From: Streptomyces tibetensis
Lineage (GTDB): Bacteria; Actinomycetota; Actinomycetes; Streptomycetales; Streptomycetaceae
NCBI RefSeq assembly: GCF_007655005.1
Contig: NZ_SZVW01000012.1
Location: 186,001 to 250,000, forward strand
Direction: 5' to 3'
DNA length: 64,000 nucleotides
Below, piece after piece: positions 52,476 through 61,183 of the stretch; within the stretch, counting starts at the first letter, position 1, and each line of letters opens with the position of its first letter. Position numbers and translations under genes: made by a program. The notes beneath the pieces were generated by a model. That model ran no database searches, was not told where the DNA came from, and worked only from the letters and a program-made list of their open reading frames with translations.

Positions 52476-53735
52476 TCAGGCCTTGTCGCCGGTGGCGTCG
52501 CCCTTCTCGGCAGAGGAGGTGCCGCCCTCGGAAGGAGCCTCGGCCACGGCCGCGGACGTCTGCGCGGACTCCTCCAGCACCTCGTCCGGAACGAGCTCCG
52601 CGGCCTCCTTCGCCGCCGTGAGCAGCACGGTGTCCTGCGGGGCCTGGTCCTCGAAGTTCTCCGGGTGATGACAGGCGACCCGCTGGCCGGGCGTGAGCTC
52701 GACGAGCACCGGTTCGGTCGTCTTGCAGATCTCCGTGGCCTTCCAGCACCGGGTGTGGAAGCGGCAGCCGCTCGGCGGCGAGATCGGCGACGGCACGTCG
52801 CCCTTGAGCAGGATCCGCTCGCTCTTGGCGTTCTTCCGCCTCGGGTCCGGGATCGGCACCGCCGACATCAGCGCCTTGGTGTACGGGTGCATCGGCGTCT
52901 TGTAGAGCAGGTCCCGGTCGGCCAACTCGACGATCTTGCCGAGGTACATCACCGCGATACGGTCCGAGACGTGCCGGACGACCGACAGGTCGTGCGCGAT
53001 GATCACATACGTCAGACCGAGCTCCTGCTGGAGGTCGTCGAGCAGGTTGACGACCTGGGCCTGGATCGACACGTCGAGCGCGGAGACCGGTTCGTCGGCC
53101 ACGACCAGCTTCGGATTGAGCGCGAGCGCGCGGGCGATGCCGATGCGCTGGCGCTGACCGCCGGAGAACTCGTGCGGGTAGCGGTTGTAGTGCTCGGGGT
53201 TGAGGCCCACGACCTCGAGCAGCCGCTGCACCTCCTTCTTGATGCCGCCCTCGGGCGTGACTCCCTGGAGCTTGAAGGGGGCTCCGACGATCGTGCCGAT
53301 GGTGTGGCGCGGGTTCAGCGAGGAGTACGGGTCCTGGAAGATCATCTGCACGTCCCGGCGGAGCGGACGCATGCCGCCGACACCGAGGTGCGTGATGTCC
53401 TGACCCTCGAACTCGACCTTTCCCGCGGTGGGTTCGAGCAACCGCGTGATCAACCGGCCCATCGTCGACTTGCCGCAGCCCGACTCGCCCACGACGCCGA
53501 GGGTTTCACCGGCCCTGACCTCGAAATCTATGCCGTCGACCGCGCGCACCGCACCGGCCTGCCGCTGAAGCAGCCCCTTGCGGATCGGGAAGTGCTTCTG
53601 CAGCCCGGTCACCTTCAGCAGGACGTCGCCCGGGGCCGCGTCCTTGGTGAGGGTGGCCGCGCCGGACGCGTTCGCCTCGGTGCCGTCGCTCTCGGCGGGA
53701 GTGGTCACAACGGTGTCCTTGGAGTTCTCGCTCAC
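52476..53735 (-). CDS. Dipeptide/oligopeptide ABC transporter ATPase (DppF/OppF)
   Basis: The protein is 419 aa. Walker A is VVGESGCGKSTMGRL (about residues 79-93), the signature is EFSGGQRQRIGIARAL, Walker B is KLVVADEPVSALDV, and the C-terminal oligo_HPY region holds PSGCRFHTRCWKAT. It powers peptide import with DppD. The last 75 residues are an acidic, Ala/Glu/Ser-rich tail absent from most OppF proteins. The GTG overlaps the DppD stop codon (GTGA). It is the last gene of the operon. Confidence 0.94.
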   Translation of the reverse strand: MSENSKDTVVTTPAESDGTEANASGAATLTKDAAPGDVLLKVTGLQKHFPIRKGLLQRQAGAVRAVDGIDFEVRAGETLGVVGESGCGKSTMGRLITRLLEPTAGKVEFEGQDITHLGVGGMRPLRRDVQMIFQDPYSSLNPRHTIGTIVGAPFKLQGVTPEGGIKKEVQRLLEVVGLNPEHYNRYPHEFSGGQRQRIGIARALALNPKLVVADEPVSALDVSIQAQVVNLLDDLQQELGLTYVIIAHDLSVVRHVSDRIAVMYLGKIVELADRDLLYKTPMHPYTKALMSAVPIPDPRRKNAKSERILLKGDVPSPISPPSGCRFHTRCWKATEICKTTEPVLVELTPGQRVACHHPENFEDQAPQDTVLLTAAKEAAELVPDEVLEESAQTSAAVAEAPSEGGTSSAEKGDATGDKA

Positions 53736-54829
53736 AGCTTCGGCGCAATCTCTTCGATCCAGATCCGCTCCCGCTGCTCCCTGCTCATGTGGCAGGCGGC
53801 CCAGTGCCGGCTGCCGGCTTCGGTCAGCTCGGGGCGGACCGTGCGGGTGAGGTTGTCCTTGGGAACGTCGGCGTACGGGCAGCGCGGGTTGAAGGCGCAG
53901 CCGGACGGGACGTTGATCAGGGAGGGCGGGGAGCCCTTGACCGGGATGAGGCGCTCCTGCTGCTCACGGTCCAGGCGCGGCATCGAGCCGAGCAGACCCC
54001 AGGTGTAGGGGTGGCGGGGCTCGTAGAACACCTGCTCGGCCGGGCCCCGTTCGACGCAGCGGCCGCCGTACATCACGAGGAGATCGTCGGCGAGCTCGGC
54101 GACGACCCCCAGGTCGTGGGTGATGATGATGACCGCGGAGCCGAACTCCTTCTGCAGGTCCCGGATCAGGTCGAGGATCTGCGCCTGGACGGTCACGTCG
54201 AGGGCGGTCGTCGGCTCGTCCGCGATGAGCAGCTCGGGGTTGTTGACGAGCGACATCGCGATCATCGCCCGCTGGCGCATCCCGCCGGAGAACTCGTGCG
54301 GGTAGCTGTCGACGCGCTTGTCCGGCTGCGGGATCCCCACACGGTCGAGCATCTCGACCGCCCGGCGGCGCGCGACCTTCTTGCTGACGTCGTTGTGGAT
54401 CCGGTACGCCTCCACGATCTGCTGGCCGATCGTGTAGTACGGGTGCAGCGCGGACAGCGGGTCCTGGAAGATCATCGCCATCTGACGACCGCGCAGCTTG
54501 CGCACGTGGTCGGGGTCGGCGGACAGCAGCTCGGTGCCGTCCAGCCAGATCTCGCCCGAGAGCCGCGCCTTGCGCTTGCCGTACTGGCCGGCGGTGTGCA
54601 GACCCATGATGCCCAGCGAGGTCACCGACTTGCCGGAGCCCGACTCGCCCACGATGCCGAGGGTCTTGCCCTTCTCCAGCTGGAAGCTGAGCCCGTCGAC
54701 GGACTTGACCAGGCCGTCATCGGTCGGGAAGTGCACCTTCAGGTCGCGCACTTCCAGGAAGGCGGTCGGTGCCTTGGCGTCACTCGTGGGCTCGCCCACG
54801 GCTGCTCCGGTCTTGTTGAGTTCGGTCAT
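53732..54829 (-). CDS. Dipeptide/oligopeptide ABC transporter ATPase (DppD/OppD)
   Basis: The protein is 365 aa. Walker A is IVGESGSGKSVTSLG, the signature is EFSGGMRQRAMIAMSL, Walker B is ELLIADEPTTALDV, and the oligo_HPY end is PSGCAFNPRCPYAD. Together with DppF it forms the ATPase pair of the importer. Its ATG overlaps the DppB stop (ATGA) and its TGA overlaps the DppF start, so the last three genes are translationally coupled. Confidence 0.95.
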   Translation of the reverse strand: MTELNKTGAAVGEPTSDAKAPTAFLEVRDLKVHFPTDDGLVKSVDGLSFQLEKGKTLGIVGESGSGKSVTSLGIMGLHTAGQYGKRKARLSGEIWLDGTELLSADPDHVRKLRGRQMAMIFQDPLSALHPYYTIGQQIVEAYRIHNDVSKKVARRRAVEMLDRVGIPQPDKRVDSYPHEFSGGMRQRAMIAMSLVNNPELLIADEPTTALDVTVQAQILDLIRDLQKEFGSAVIIITHDLGVVAELADDLLVMYGGRCVERGPAEQVFYEPRHPYTWGLLGSMPRLDREQQERLIPVKGSPPSLINVPSGCAFNPRCPYADVPKDNLTRTVRPELTEAGSRHWAACHMSREQRERIWIEEIAPKL

Positions 54830-55824
54830 GCGAGCCTCACTCGGGGGTCGATCACGGCGTACAGGACGTCCACCACGAGGTTGGCGATGAGCACCGCGAC
54901 GGAGGTGATCAGGGTGACGCCCAGGATGATGGGCAGGTCCTGGTTCTTGATCGCGTTGAGCACGGCCTGGCCCAGGCCGGGCAGGCTGAACGTGGTCTCG
55001 GTCAGGATGGCGCCGCCGATCAGGGCGCCGAGGTCCATGCCGAGCATGGTCAGGATGGGTGTCATCGTCGAGCGCATGGCGTGCTTGCGGATGACGACCT
55101 GTTCGCGCATGCCCTTGGCACGGGCGGTACGGATGTAGTCCTCGCCGAGGATCTCCAGCATGGTGGCGCGGGTGATGCGGGCGTACATCGCGGCGTACAG
55201 GAACGCCAGGGTGACCCACGGGAGGATCATGCCGCCGAGCCAGCCGGTGAAGCTCTCCTCGATGGGCACGTACTCGGCGTTGATCCAGCCCAGCCCGTAG
55301 GAGAAGATCGCCAGGCTGAGCAGGCCGGTGAAGTAGATGGGGAGGGAGACACCCGCGAGGGCGATCACCATCGCACCGCGGTCCCACATGCTGCCCCGCT
55401 TGAGCGCGGAGAGGACACCCGCCGCAACACCGAACAGCAGCCACAGCACGGCCGCGCCGAGCGCGAGTCCCAGGGTCACCGGGAATCGGTCGGTCAGTAC
55501 CGGCCAGATGGCCTGTTCACTGCGGAATGAGTAGCCGAAGCACGGTGCGGCGCAGTGGGTGACGTCGCCGCCGGCCGCGTAGGTGCGGCCCGCGAAGATG
55601 CCTTTGAAGAACTCCCAGACCTGGACGAAGATCGGGTCGCCCAGACCCAGCTTCTGGCGCACGGCCTCGACGGCCGCCGGGTCGGCCTGCTTGCCCACGA
55701 AGCTGGCGGCGATGTCGACACCCGCCCACTTGGGGACGAGGAAGAAGATGCCGAAGACCACCATGATGATGACCGCGAGCATCACTACGGCGGCGAACAG
55801 CCGCCTGATCAGGTAAGCGAGCAC
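54826..55824 (-). CDS. Peptide ABC transporter permease (DppB/OppB)
   Basis: The protein is 332 aa with six TM segments. It opens LAYLIRRLFAAVVMLAVIIM and carries the EAA-like loop EDYIRTARAKGMREQVVIRK (about residues 225-244) that contacts the ATPases. It forms the pore with DppC. An insert of about 40 residues follows TM1 (KWAGVDIAASFVGKQADPAA and beyond). ATGA overlap couples it to DppD. Confidence 0.94.
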   Translation of the reverse strand: MLAYLIRRLFAAVVMLAVIIMVVFGIFFLVPKWAGVDIAASFVGKQADPAAVEAVRQKLGLGDPIFVQVWEFFKGIFAGRTYAAGGDVTHCAAPCFGYSFRSEQAIWPVLTDRFPVTLGLALGAAVLWLLFGVAAGVLSALKRGSMWDRGAMVIALAGVSLPIYFTGLLSLAIFSYGLGWINAEYVPIEESFTGWLGGMILPWVTLAFLYAAMYARITRATMLEILGEDYIRTARAKGMREQVVIRKHAMRSTMTPILTMLGMDLGALIGGAILTETTFSLPGLGQAVLNAIKNQDLPIILGVTLITSVAVLIANLVVDVLYAVIDPRVRLA

Positions 55825-55932
55825 AGATCTCGGCCCGCTGCGGACCTCGGGCCACCGGAGGTCTTCCGGTGGCCCTGGGTCACGCCGCGCCGGCCTTCAC
55901 CTGCCTTTCGTGCCGTACGGCGGGTGTGCCGG

Positions 55933-57723
55933 TTACTTCGCGGACTTCAGGCCGAGGTTGACGAAGTCGTACATGCCGCTGTACGCGTCCGTCGTGTAGA
56001 CGTTGGCCAGACGGCTGGAACGCCAGTTGATGAACTTCTCGAAGACGAAGGGCAGATAGTAGCCGCCCTCCATGACCTTGTGGTTGATCTCCGTGGCGAT
56101 CTTGGTCTTGCCCGCGTCGTCCAGCGTGGTGACGTACTTGTCGAACAGACCGTCGATGGCCTTGTCCTTGATCATGGCGAAGTTGTTGTTGCCGCTCTCA
56201 AGGATGTAGCTGCTGTCCCACAGCGGCAGACCGTAGCCCTGCACGGACGGGAAGTCCGGGCCCCAGCCCATGATGATGATGCCGTAGCCCTTCTTCTTCA
56301 CGTTCGAGGGGCTGCCGATGATGCCGGTGCTCTGCGAGCCGTCGTACTGGTCGATGTCGGCGGTGATGCCGACCTTCTTCAGCGAGGCCTGGAGGGACTC
56401 GGCCGTGGCCACCTCGGACGGCTTGTTGTTGCGCACCGCGATGGTGGTCTTGAAGCCGTTCGGCTTGCCGCAGGCCTTCAGGGCTTCCTTGGCCTTGGCC
56501 GCGTTGCCCTTCTTGTTGGCACCCGCGAGCTCGTACGGGTCGTACTTCTGGCCCTCGGCGCCCGGGACGGCCGGCGGCAGCATGTTGGTGCCGATGTCAC
56601 CACCGGCGACGGGGCCACCGCGGGCGGTCTGCAGCGACACGTGGTCGGCGCCGTAGATCACGGCCTTGCGGCACTCGATGTTGTCGAACGGCTTCACGGT
56701 CTGCGGGAAGACCGCGTAGCGGATGTAGCCGGAGACCGGGTTGTCCAGGTTGCCCTTGTGCTGCTTCAGGGCGGTGGTGCGGCCCTGCGGGGACATACCG
56801 GTCTGGTTGATGTCCAGGTCGTAGTCGCCCGCGATCAGGCGCGCGTCCATGTCGTTGGCGTTGGAGAAGAACTTGATGGTGATCTTGTCCGGGTACGCCT
56901 TGCGGATCGGGTCCGAGGCCTGCTTCCACTGGGTGTTGCGGACCAGCGTCAGGTCCTTGCCCGGGTTGTACGACTGGAACTTGTACGGGCCCGAGGAGAA
57001 CGGGTGCAGGCCGTACTTGGACTTGGTGTCCTGGTCCTGGCGGACCGGGGACGCCGAGGTCAGGGCCAGCATCTCCTCGAAGTCGGAGTTGGCCTTCGGC
57101 AGCTTGAAGACGATGGTCCGGTCATCGGGCGTCTCGATGGCCTTCAGGCCCAGCTTGTCCGCGGACTTGTCCTTGTAGGGGCCCTGGTACTCGCCCTTGG
57201 GGTCGAGCACGTCCTTGAGGTAGACCGGGCCGCCGGACAGCACGTCCTGCGCCCAGACGCGCTCGATGCCGTACTTGATGTCCTTGGAGGTGATCGGCTT
57301 GCCGTCCTCCCAGGTCACCCCGTCACGCAGGGTGTACTGGTAGGTCTTGCCGTCGTCCGAGATCTTGGCGAGCCCGGTGGCGAGGTCCGGCGTCAGCTCG
57401 GTGCCGGCCTTGCCGGGCTCCGTCTTGCTCGTGACGAGCTGGCGGCTGTAGTAGCGGGAGAAGTTCCACATGAAGCCGTAGTAGCCGCGCGTGGTGTCCC
57501 ACGAGTCGGCGTCCTGGGCACCCGCGAACTTCAGCGTGCCGCCCTTCTTGGCGAGTGAGGCCTGGGCGACCTTGTTGTTCGCGGCGTCGAAGCCCGCCGC
57601 CCCGTCCTTGGAGCCCTCGTCGCCGTTGCCGCCGCCGCACGCCGCCGTGGTCAGCAGTGCGGCGACCACGGCCGCAGCGGCCATGGCCTGCTTGCGCCGC
57701 CCTGAGGTGCGTTGGGTAGTCAC
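55933..57723 (-). CDS. Peptide ABC transporter substrate-binding lipoprotein
   Basis: The protein is 596 aa of the SBP_bac_5 family. A lipoprotein signal ends at the lipobox LTTAAC, followed by GGGNGDEGSKDG. The body has the usual TWEDGKPITSKDIKYGIERV and YNPGKDLTLVRNTQWK blocks. It captures peptides outside the membrane and delivers them to DppB-DppC. GTG start with GGAGGA upstream. It lies between the two permease genes, an order found in several Streptomyces opp clusters. Confidence 0.94.
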   Translation of the reverse strand: MTTQRTSGRRKQAMAAAAVVAALLTTAACGGGNGDEGSKDGAAGFDAANNKVAQASLAKKGGTLKFAGAQDADSWDTTRGYYGFMWNFSRYYSRQLVTSKTEPGKAGTELTPDLATGLAKISDDGKTYQYTLRDGVTWEDGKPITSKDIKYGIERVWAQDVLSGGPVYLKDVLDPKGEYQGPYKDKSADKLGLKAIETPDDRTIVFKLPKANSDFEEMLALTSASPVRQDQDTKSKYGLHPFSSGPYKFQSYNPGKDLTLVRNTQWKQASDPIRKAYPDKITIKFFSNANDMDARLIAGDYDLDINQTGMSPQGRTTALKQHKGNLDNPVSGYIRYAVFPQTVKPFDNIECRKAVIYGADHVSLQTARGGPVAGGDIGTNMLPPAVPGAEGQKYDPYELAGANKKGNAAKAKEALKACGKPNGFKTTIAVRNNKPSEVATAESLQASLKKVGITADIDQYDGSQSTGIIGSPSNVKKKGYGIIIMGWGPDFPSVQGYGLPLWDSSYILESGNNNFAMIKDKAIDGLFDKYVTTLDDAGKTKIATEINHKVMEGGYYLPFVFEKFINWRSSRLANVYTTDAYSGMYDFVNLGLKSAK

Positions 57724-57793
57724 GATCTCGGATCCTCCGGATTAGATGAGAGACCCCGTGCCAGGTGTCACGGGTCGCTGTTTGTACGGCAGT

Positions 57794-58801
57794 TCAGCGG
57801 GAACCCTTCGGGTCGAGCGCGTCACGCACGCCGTCACCGAAGAGATTGAAGGCAAGGACGGTGATGAAGATCGCCATGCCGGGGACCACCATGTACATGG
57901 GGTCCGAGTCGTAGTAGTCGATCGCGCTCGACAGCATCTGCCCCCAGGAGGCCGTGGGGGGCTTGACACCCACACCCAGGAAGCTGAGTGCCGCCTCGGT
58001 GAGGATGTTGGTGGGGATCATCATCGTCGTGTACACGATGATGGGCGCGACGAGGTTGGGCAGCAGTTCCTTGAAGAGGATGTAGAACCGCCCGGCGCCG
58101 AGCGATCGGGCCGCCTCGACGTACTCCCGCTCGCGCAGCGAGAGCGTCTGGCCGCGTACCACGCGTCCGATGTAGGGCCAGCCGAAGAAGCCGATGACGA
58201 GGATCATCACGAACAGGCGCACGCCGGTGCCGGTCAGCCCCAGCATCTCGTTCGGCATGACGGAGACCAGGGCGATGATGAACAGCAGCTGCGGGAAGGC
58301 CAGCAGGCCGTCCATCACACGGCTGACGACGGCGTCGACCCAGCCGCCGAAGAAGCCCGCCAGGACACCCAGGACGGTGCCGATCACGACGGCGACGATC
58401 GCGGACAGGAAGCCCACGAGGAGTGAGATCCGGGCGCCGTAGATGATGCGGGCGAAGATGTCACGGCCGCTCACCGGCTCGACACCCAGCAGGTGATCAC
58501 CACTGATGCCGCCCAGCGCTCCCGTGGGGGTGCCGAACAGCGGGTCGATCAGGTCCTCGTGGTGCGACTCGGGGTCCTGGCCCACCAGGCTCGTGATGAC
58601 CGGTGCGAGGAGGGCGATCGCGATGAGCACGAGCACCATGACGCCACCCGCCAGTGCGAGTTTGTCGCGTTTCAGGCGCTCCCAGGCGATCCGGCCCAGA
58701 GAACGGCCCTGTACGGCTTTCACACCGGCGCCGACAACTGCCGCTTCCTCGGCCGCACTCGGAGCCGCTTCCGCGGTCGGCTCGTGCAATGGTGCCGTCA
58801 T
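57794..58801 (-). CDS. Peptide ABC transporter permease (DppC/OppC)
   Basis: The protein is 335 aa. An N-terminal cytoplasmic extension (about 1-45) precedes the OppC-type TM1 (KLALAGGVMVLVLIAIALLA) and five further TM segments. The coupling loop is REREYVEAARSLGAGRFYIL (about residues 222-241). First gene of the operon, so the promoter should lie in 58802-59119. The order is DppC, binding protein, DppB, DppD, DppF. Confidence 0.94.
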   Translation of the reverse strand: MTAPLHEPTAEAAPSAAEEAAVVGAGVKAVQGRSLGRIAWERLKRDKLALAGGVMVLVLIAIALLAPVITSLVGQDPESHHEDLIDPLFGTPTGALGGISGDHLLGVEPVSGRDIFARIIYGARISLLVGFLSAIVAVVIGTVLGVLAGFFGGWVDAVVSRVMDGLLAFPQLLFIIALVSVMPNEMLGLTGTGVRLFVMILVIGFFGWPYIGRVVRGQTLSLREREYVEAARSLGAGRFYILFKELLPNLVAPIIVYTTMMIPTNILTEAALSFLGVGVKPPTASWGQMLSSAIDYYDSDPMYMVVPGMAIFITVLAFNLFGDGVRDALDPKGSR

Positions 58802-59119
58802 CAGGCAGGGACCCCTCTTCTCAACCGGCGGTGGCCGGCCCGCGCATTCCGCTGTAGCGGCGTGATCAGTCCGTCGTACGCAGGGGCGAAACTCCCCTGG
58901 TGCCGGGAGTCTTCAACGCTTCAGCGTTTCGCTGCCAGACTTGACGATGAATGGATGCGCAAACGTGATGCTGTCTGCGGGATTCCGTTATCCGGACAGG
59001 GGGCGACGGGGATCGGTCGCAGGCAAACCTGGACATTTGACGCAGGCTAGATGATTTCTCCGCTATCTACGCGCGAAGACGCGCCTCCGTCACACCCGCG
59101 GGATGAGGGTGGGCGAAGC
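58802..59119. promoter_or_regulatory. Intergenic region upstream of the peptide ABC operon
   Basis: No gene is supported in these 318 bases. The main feature is a perfect palindrome AACGCT-TC-AGCGTT at 58915-58928, about 115 bases before the DppC start, which may be an operator. A TTGACG on the plus strand (58941-58946) has no matching gene downstream. The end near 59060-59119 is the 3' flank of the SseB gene. Confidence 0.4.
58915..58928. promoter_or_regulatory. Palindrome upstream of the peptide ABC operon
   Basis: AACGCT-TC-AGCGTT is a perfect 14-base palindrome with a two-base centre. The size and symmetry resemble LacI-type operators. No LacI gene is nearby. Binding by a regulator is inferred. 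Confidence 0.4.
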
Positions 59120-59920
59120 TCAGTACCGGCCCTGGGCCGGAGGGTAGCCGTAGCCGGAGGCCGGGGCCTGGACGGGGGCGGTGGCGTGGGCCTCACGGTC
59201 GTAGAACGGGCGTGCCTTCTCGCGCAGCCACATCGCGACCGGGTCGTGCTCGTCGGACATGGCGACGGTCGACACGGGCAGCCCGTCCGGCACGGCGCCG
59301 AGGGACTGCTGCATCATCGCGCGCACCGAGCCCACGGCCGGCGGCGAGGTGTCGTACACATCCAGTCCGATGGCGAGGTACGGCGCCCCGAGCGCGGGCT
59401 GCACCCAGGCGCGGCGCAGCGAGCGGACGGCCGGGGTGCGGTGGGCGTTCTGCGCGAGCAGGGCGTAGAACTGCGGGATCTCGATGGCGGGTTCGGACAG
59501 GCGCAGGGGGCCGGCGGGCTGGCGGTCCAGGCCCGTGGCGATCCGGCGCAGGTCGAGCCACGGGATGCCGACACCGCCGCCGGGGGCGTGCGGGTTGAGC
59601 CAGAGACCGTAGTGGTCGGGGTAGAGGGCGCGGGCGACGTCGAGTCCGTCGACCACCTCGTACGAGCGGTTCCAGCCGCTGGCGGAGAGCTCCTGGGCGG
59701 AGGTCACGCAGGGGGCGTAACCGTGGCCGTCGACGTCCATGTTCCCGTACTGGGCGTCGGGGGAACCGGCCTGGCCGTGCCACAGGAGCATCCAGATCTG
59801 GCCGGTGTGCGGGGTCGCGAGTGCGCGCAGGAGTGCCTCGTAGGCGTCGTAACGCCCGGGCGTGACCTGGCGCAGCATGTGCTCGACCTGTCCGGCCGCG
59901 GCCGTGCCGCTCGCGCTCAC
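59120..59920 (-). CDS. SseB-family protein (enhanced serine sensitivity)
   Basis: The protein is 266 aa. The N-terminal SseB domain and a C-terminal SseB_C domain are visible, with GQIWMLLWHGQAGSPDAQYG early and DEHDPVAMWLREKARPFYDR near the end. SseB in E. coli affects serine sensitivity by an unclear mechanism. I chose the GTG at 59920 because GAAGGGG lies upstream; a TTG seven codons further upstream is an alternative. A paralogue follows at 60059. Both lie next to serine/glycine metabolism genes. Confidence 0.85.
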   Translation of the reverse strand: MSASGTAAAGQVEHMLRQVTPGRYDAYEALLRALATPHTGQIWMLLWHGQAGSPDAQYGNMDVDGHGYAPCVTSAQELSASGWNRSYEVVDGLDVARALYPDHYGLWLNPHAPGGGVGIPWLDLRRIATGLDRQPAGPLRLSEPAIEIPQFYALLAQNAHRTPAVRSLRRAWVQPALGAPYLAIGLDVYDTSPPAVGSVRAMMQQSLGAVPDGLPVSTVAMSDEHDPVAMWLREKARPFYDREAHATAPVQAPASGYGYPPAQGRY

Positions 59921-60058
59921 CTTTACCGCCCCTTCGTACAACGCCTCGACGGTGCCCTAGCTTAAGCCCGCCCGGGAGCTCGGTACCTGGTGCCGGTTCG
60001 CGGGCGCGGGTCGTGCGTGGCTCGTCGCGCAGTTCCCCGCGCCCCTGAGGTACCTGGC

Positions 60059-60847
60059 CTACCGTTGGTAGAAGGGCCGGACCCTGCCCCTCATCCACTC
60101 CCCCACCGGGTCCTCCGTCACGTCCAGGAGCACCAGGTTGACCGGCCAGGGGGCCGGGACGGCGGTGACGGCACGGGTGAGGGCGTCCAGGGGCAGGGCG
60201 CGCAGGTCGCCCTCCCACTGGGAGAGTTCGACGCCGACGAACATCACGGGGTCGGCGGTCTCGATCGCGGCGAGGCAGCGGCGGGCGGTGACGACGACGC
60301 CGGTCGCCTCGAACTCGGCGGCCGCGGCGGCGAGGAAGTCCACCGGGTCGTCCTGCCAGTCGGGCTCGAAGAGGCGGACCCGGCCGCCGCTCGCGGGACC
60401 GTCCAGCGGGGTCCGGCCGGCCCGGCACAGCTCGGCCACGGCGGGCGGCGGCAGCGGGATGCCCACCACCCCGCCCGGGTTGACGGCTATGCCCGCGTGC
60501 GGGGGCAGGCCGCGGGCGAACTCCACGGCGGGCGCGATGGTGTACGACATGTGGGCGCCGACGACCTGGCGGAACTGCTCCTCGGAGCTGAACACCGGCA
60601 CGAACGCCTGGCCGTCGATCTCGATCCCGGGCAGGTCGAGGGGGCCGCTGTGCGGGCCGCCGCCGTTGGGCAGCGGGATCCACACGAAGCTCCGGCCGAG
60701 CACCTCGACGATCCGCCCGCCGGCCGCCGGTCCGGCGCCGAGGGAGGCCGAGAGCACCTCCTCCAGCTCGTTGCCGGGCCAACCGCCGTGCGGGTGGGTC
60801 TGCGTCTGCGCCGGGAAGTCCGCGGAGAAGTCCGCCGGGATGTCCAT
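60059..60847 (-). CDS. SseB-family protein, second copy
   Basis: The protein is 262 aa with the same two-domain layout as its neighbour. The first domain starts near GNELEEVLSASLGAG and includes FVWIPLPNGGGPHSG and QAFVPVFSSEEQFRQV. The C-terminal half ends DVTEDPVGEWMRGRVRPFYQ, matching the end of the neighbour, so the pair are diverged paralogues. Function unproven. The gap to the downstream copy is 138 bases. Confidence 0.88.
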   Translation of the reverse strand: MDIPADFSADFPAQTQTHPHGGWPGNELEEVLSASLGAGPAAGGRIVEVLGRSFVWIPLPNGGGPHSGPLDLPGIEIDGQAFVPVFSSEEQFRQVVGAHMSYTIAPAVEFARGLPPHAGIAVNPGGVVGIPLPPPAVAELCRAGRTPLDGPASGGRVRLFEPDWQDDPVDFLAAAAAEFEATGVVVTARRCLAAIETADPVMFVGVELSQWEGDLRALPLDALTRAVTAVPAPWPVNLVLLDVTEDPVGEWMRGRVRPFYQR

Positions 60848-60894
60848 CTGCCTACCGCCTGCCTGGAACCACTGCTGTGGCTCAAAAGGCTAAC

Positions 60895-61182
60895 GGCTGA
60901 GGGACGCCGCGCGGCAGGAGGAAGGCCGGCTTGTGGACGACCTCGTCGGATGACGGCTGACGCACGCCGGGCGGCAGCGCGCCGGCCGGCTTGTGGACTC
61001 GGCTGACGGCTGACGCACGCCGGGCGGCAGCGCGCCGGCCGGCTTGTGGACGACCTCCTCGGCTGACCGCTGACGCACGCCGGGCAGCAGCGCGCCGGCC
61101 GGCTTGTGGACGACCTCCTCGGCTGACGGCTGACGCACGCCGGGCGGCAGCGCGCCGGCCGGCTTGTGGACGACCTCGCGGG
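60895..61182. repeat. 53/60-bp tandem repeats between the kinase gene and sseB
   Basis: About five copies of a unit beginning CGCACGCCGGGCGGCAGCGC and running through CGGCTTGTGGACGACCTCCT fill this gap. Unit starts are at 60961, 61014, 61074 and 61134, with a worn copy before 60961. The first interval is 53 bases because of a 7-base deletion, the others 60. On the minus strand the frame reads VHKPAGALPPGVRQ repeatedly, but the 7-base deletion breaks it, so it is probably not protein-coding. Confidence 0.85.
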
Positions 61183-61183
61183 C

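Noticed and set aside
55555..57558. 667-codon open frame on the plus strand
   Set aside because: It is antisense to the peptide-binding lipoprotein gene and dppB; no motif or ribosome site supports it.
60890..61138. 82-codon repeat protein reading VHKPAGALPPGVRQ on the minus strand
   Set aside because: A 7-base deletion in one repeat shifts the frame, and there is no ribosome site, so it is treated as a non-coding tandem repeat.
60895..61182. CRISPR array
   Set aside because: The units are contiguous tandem copies without unique spacers, and no cas gene is present.
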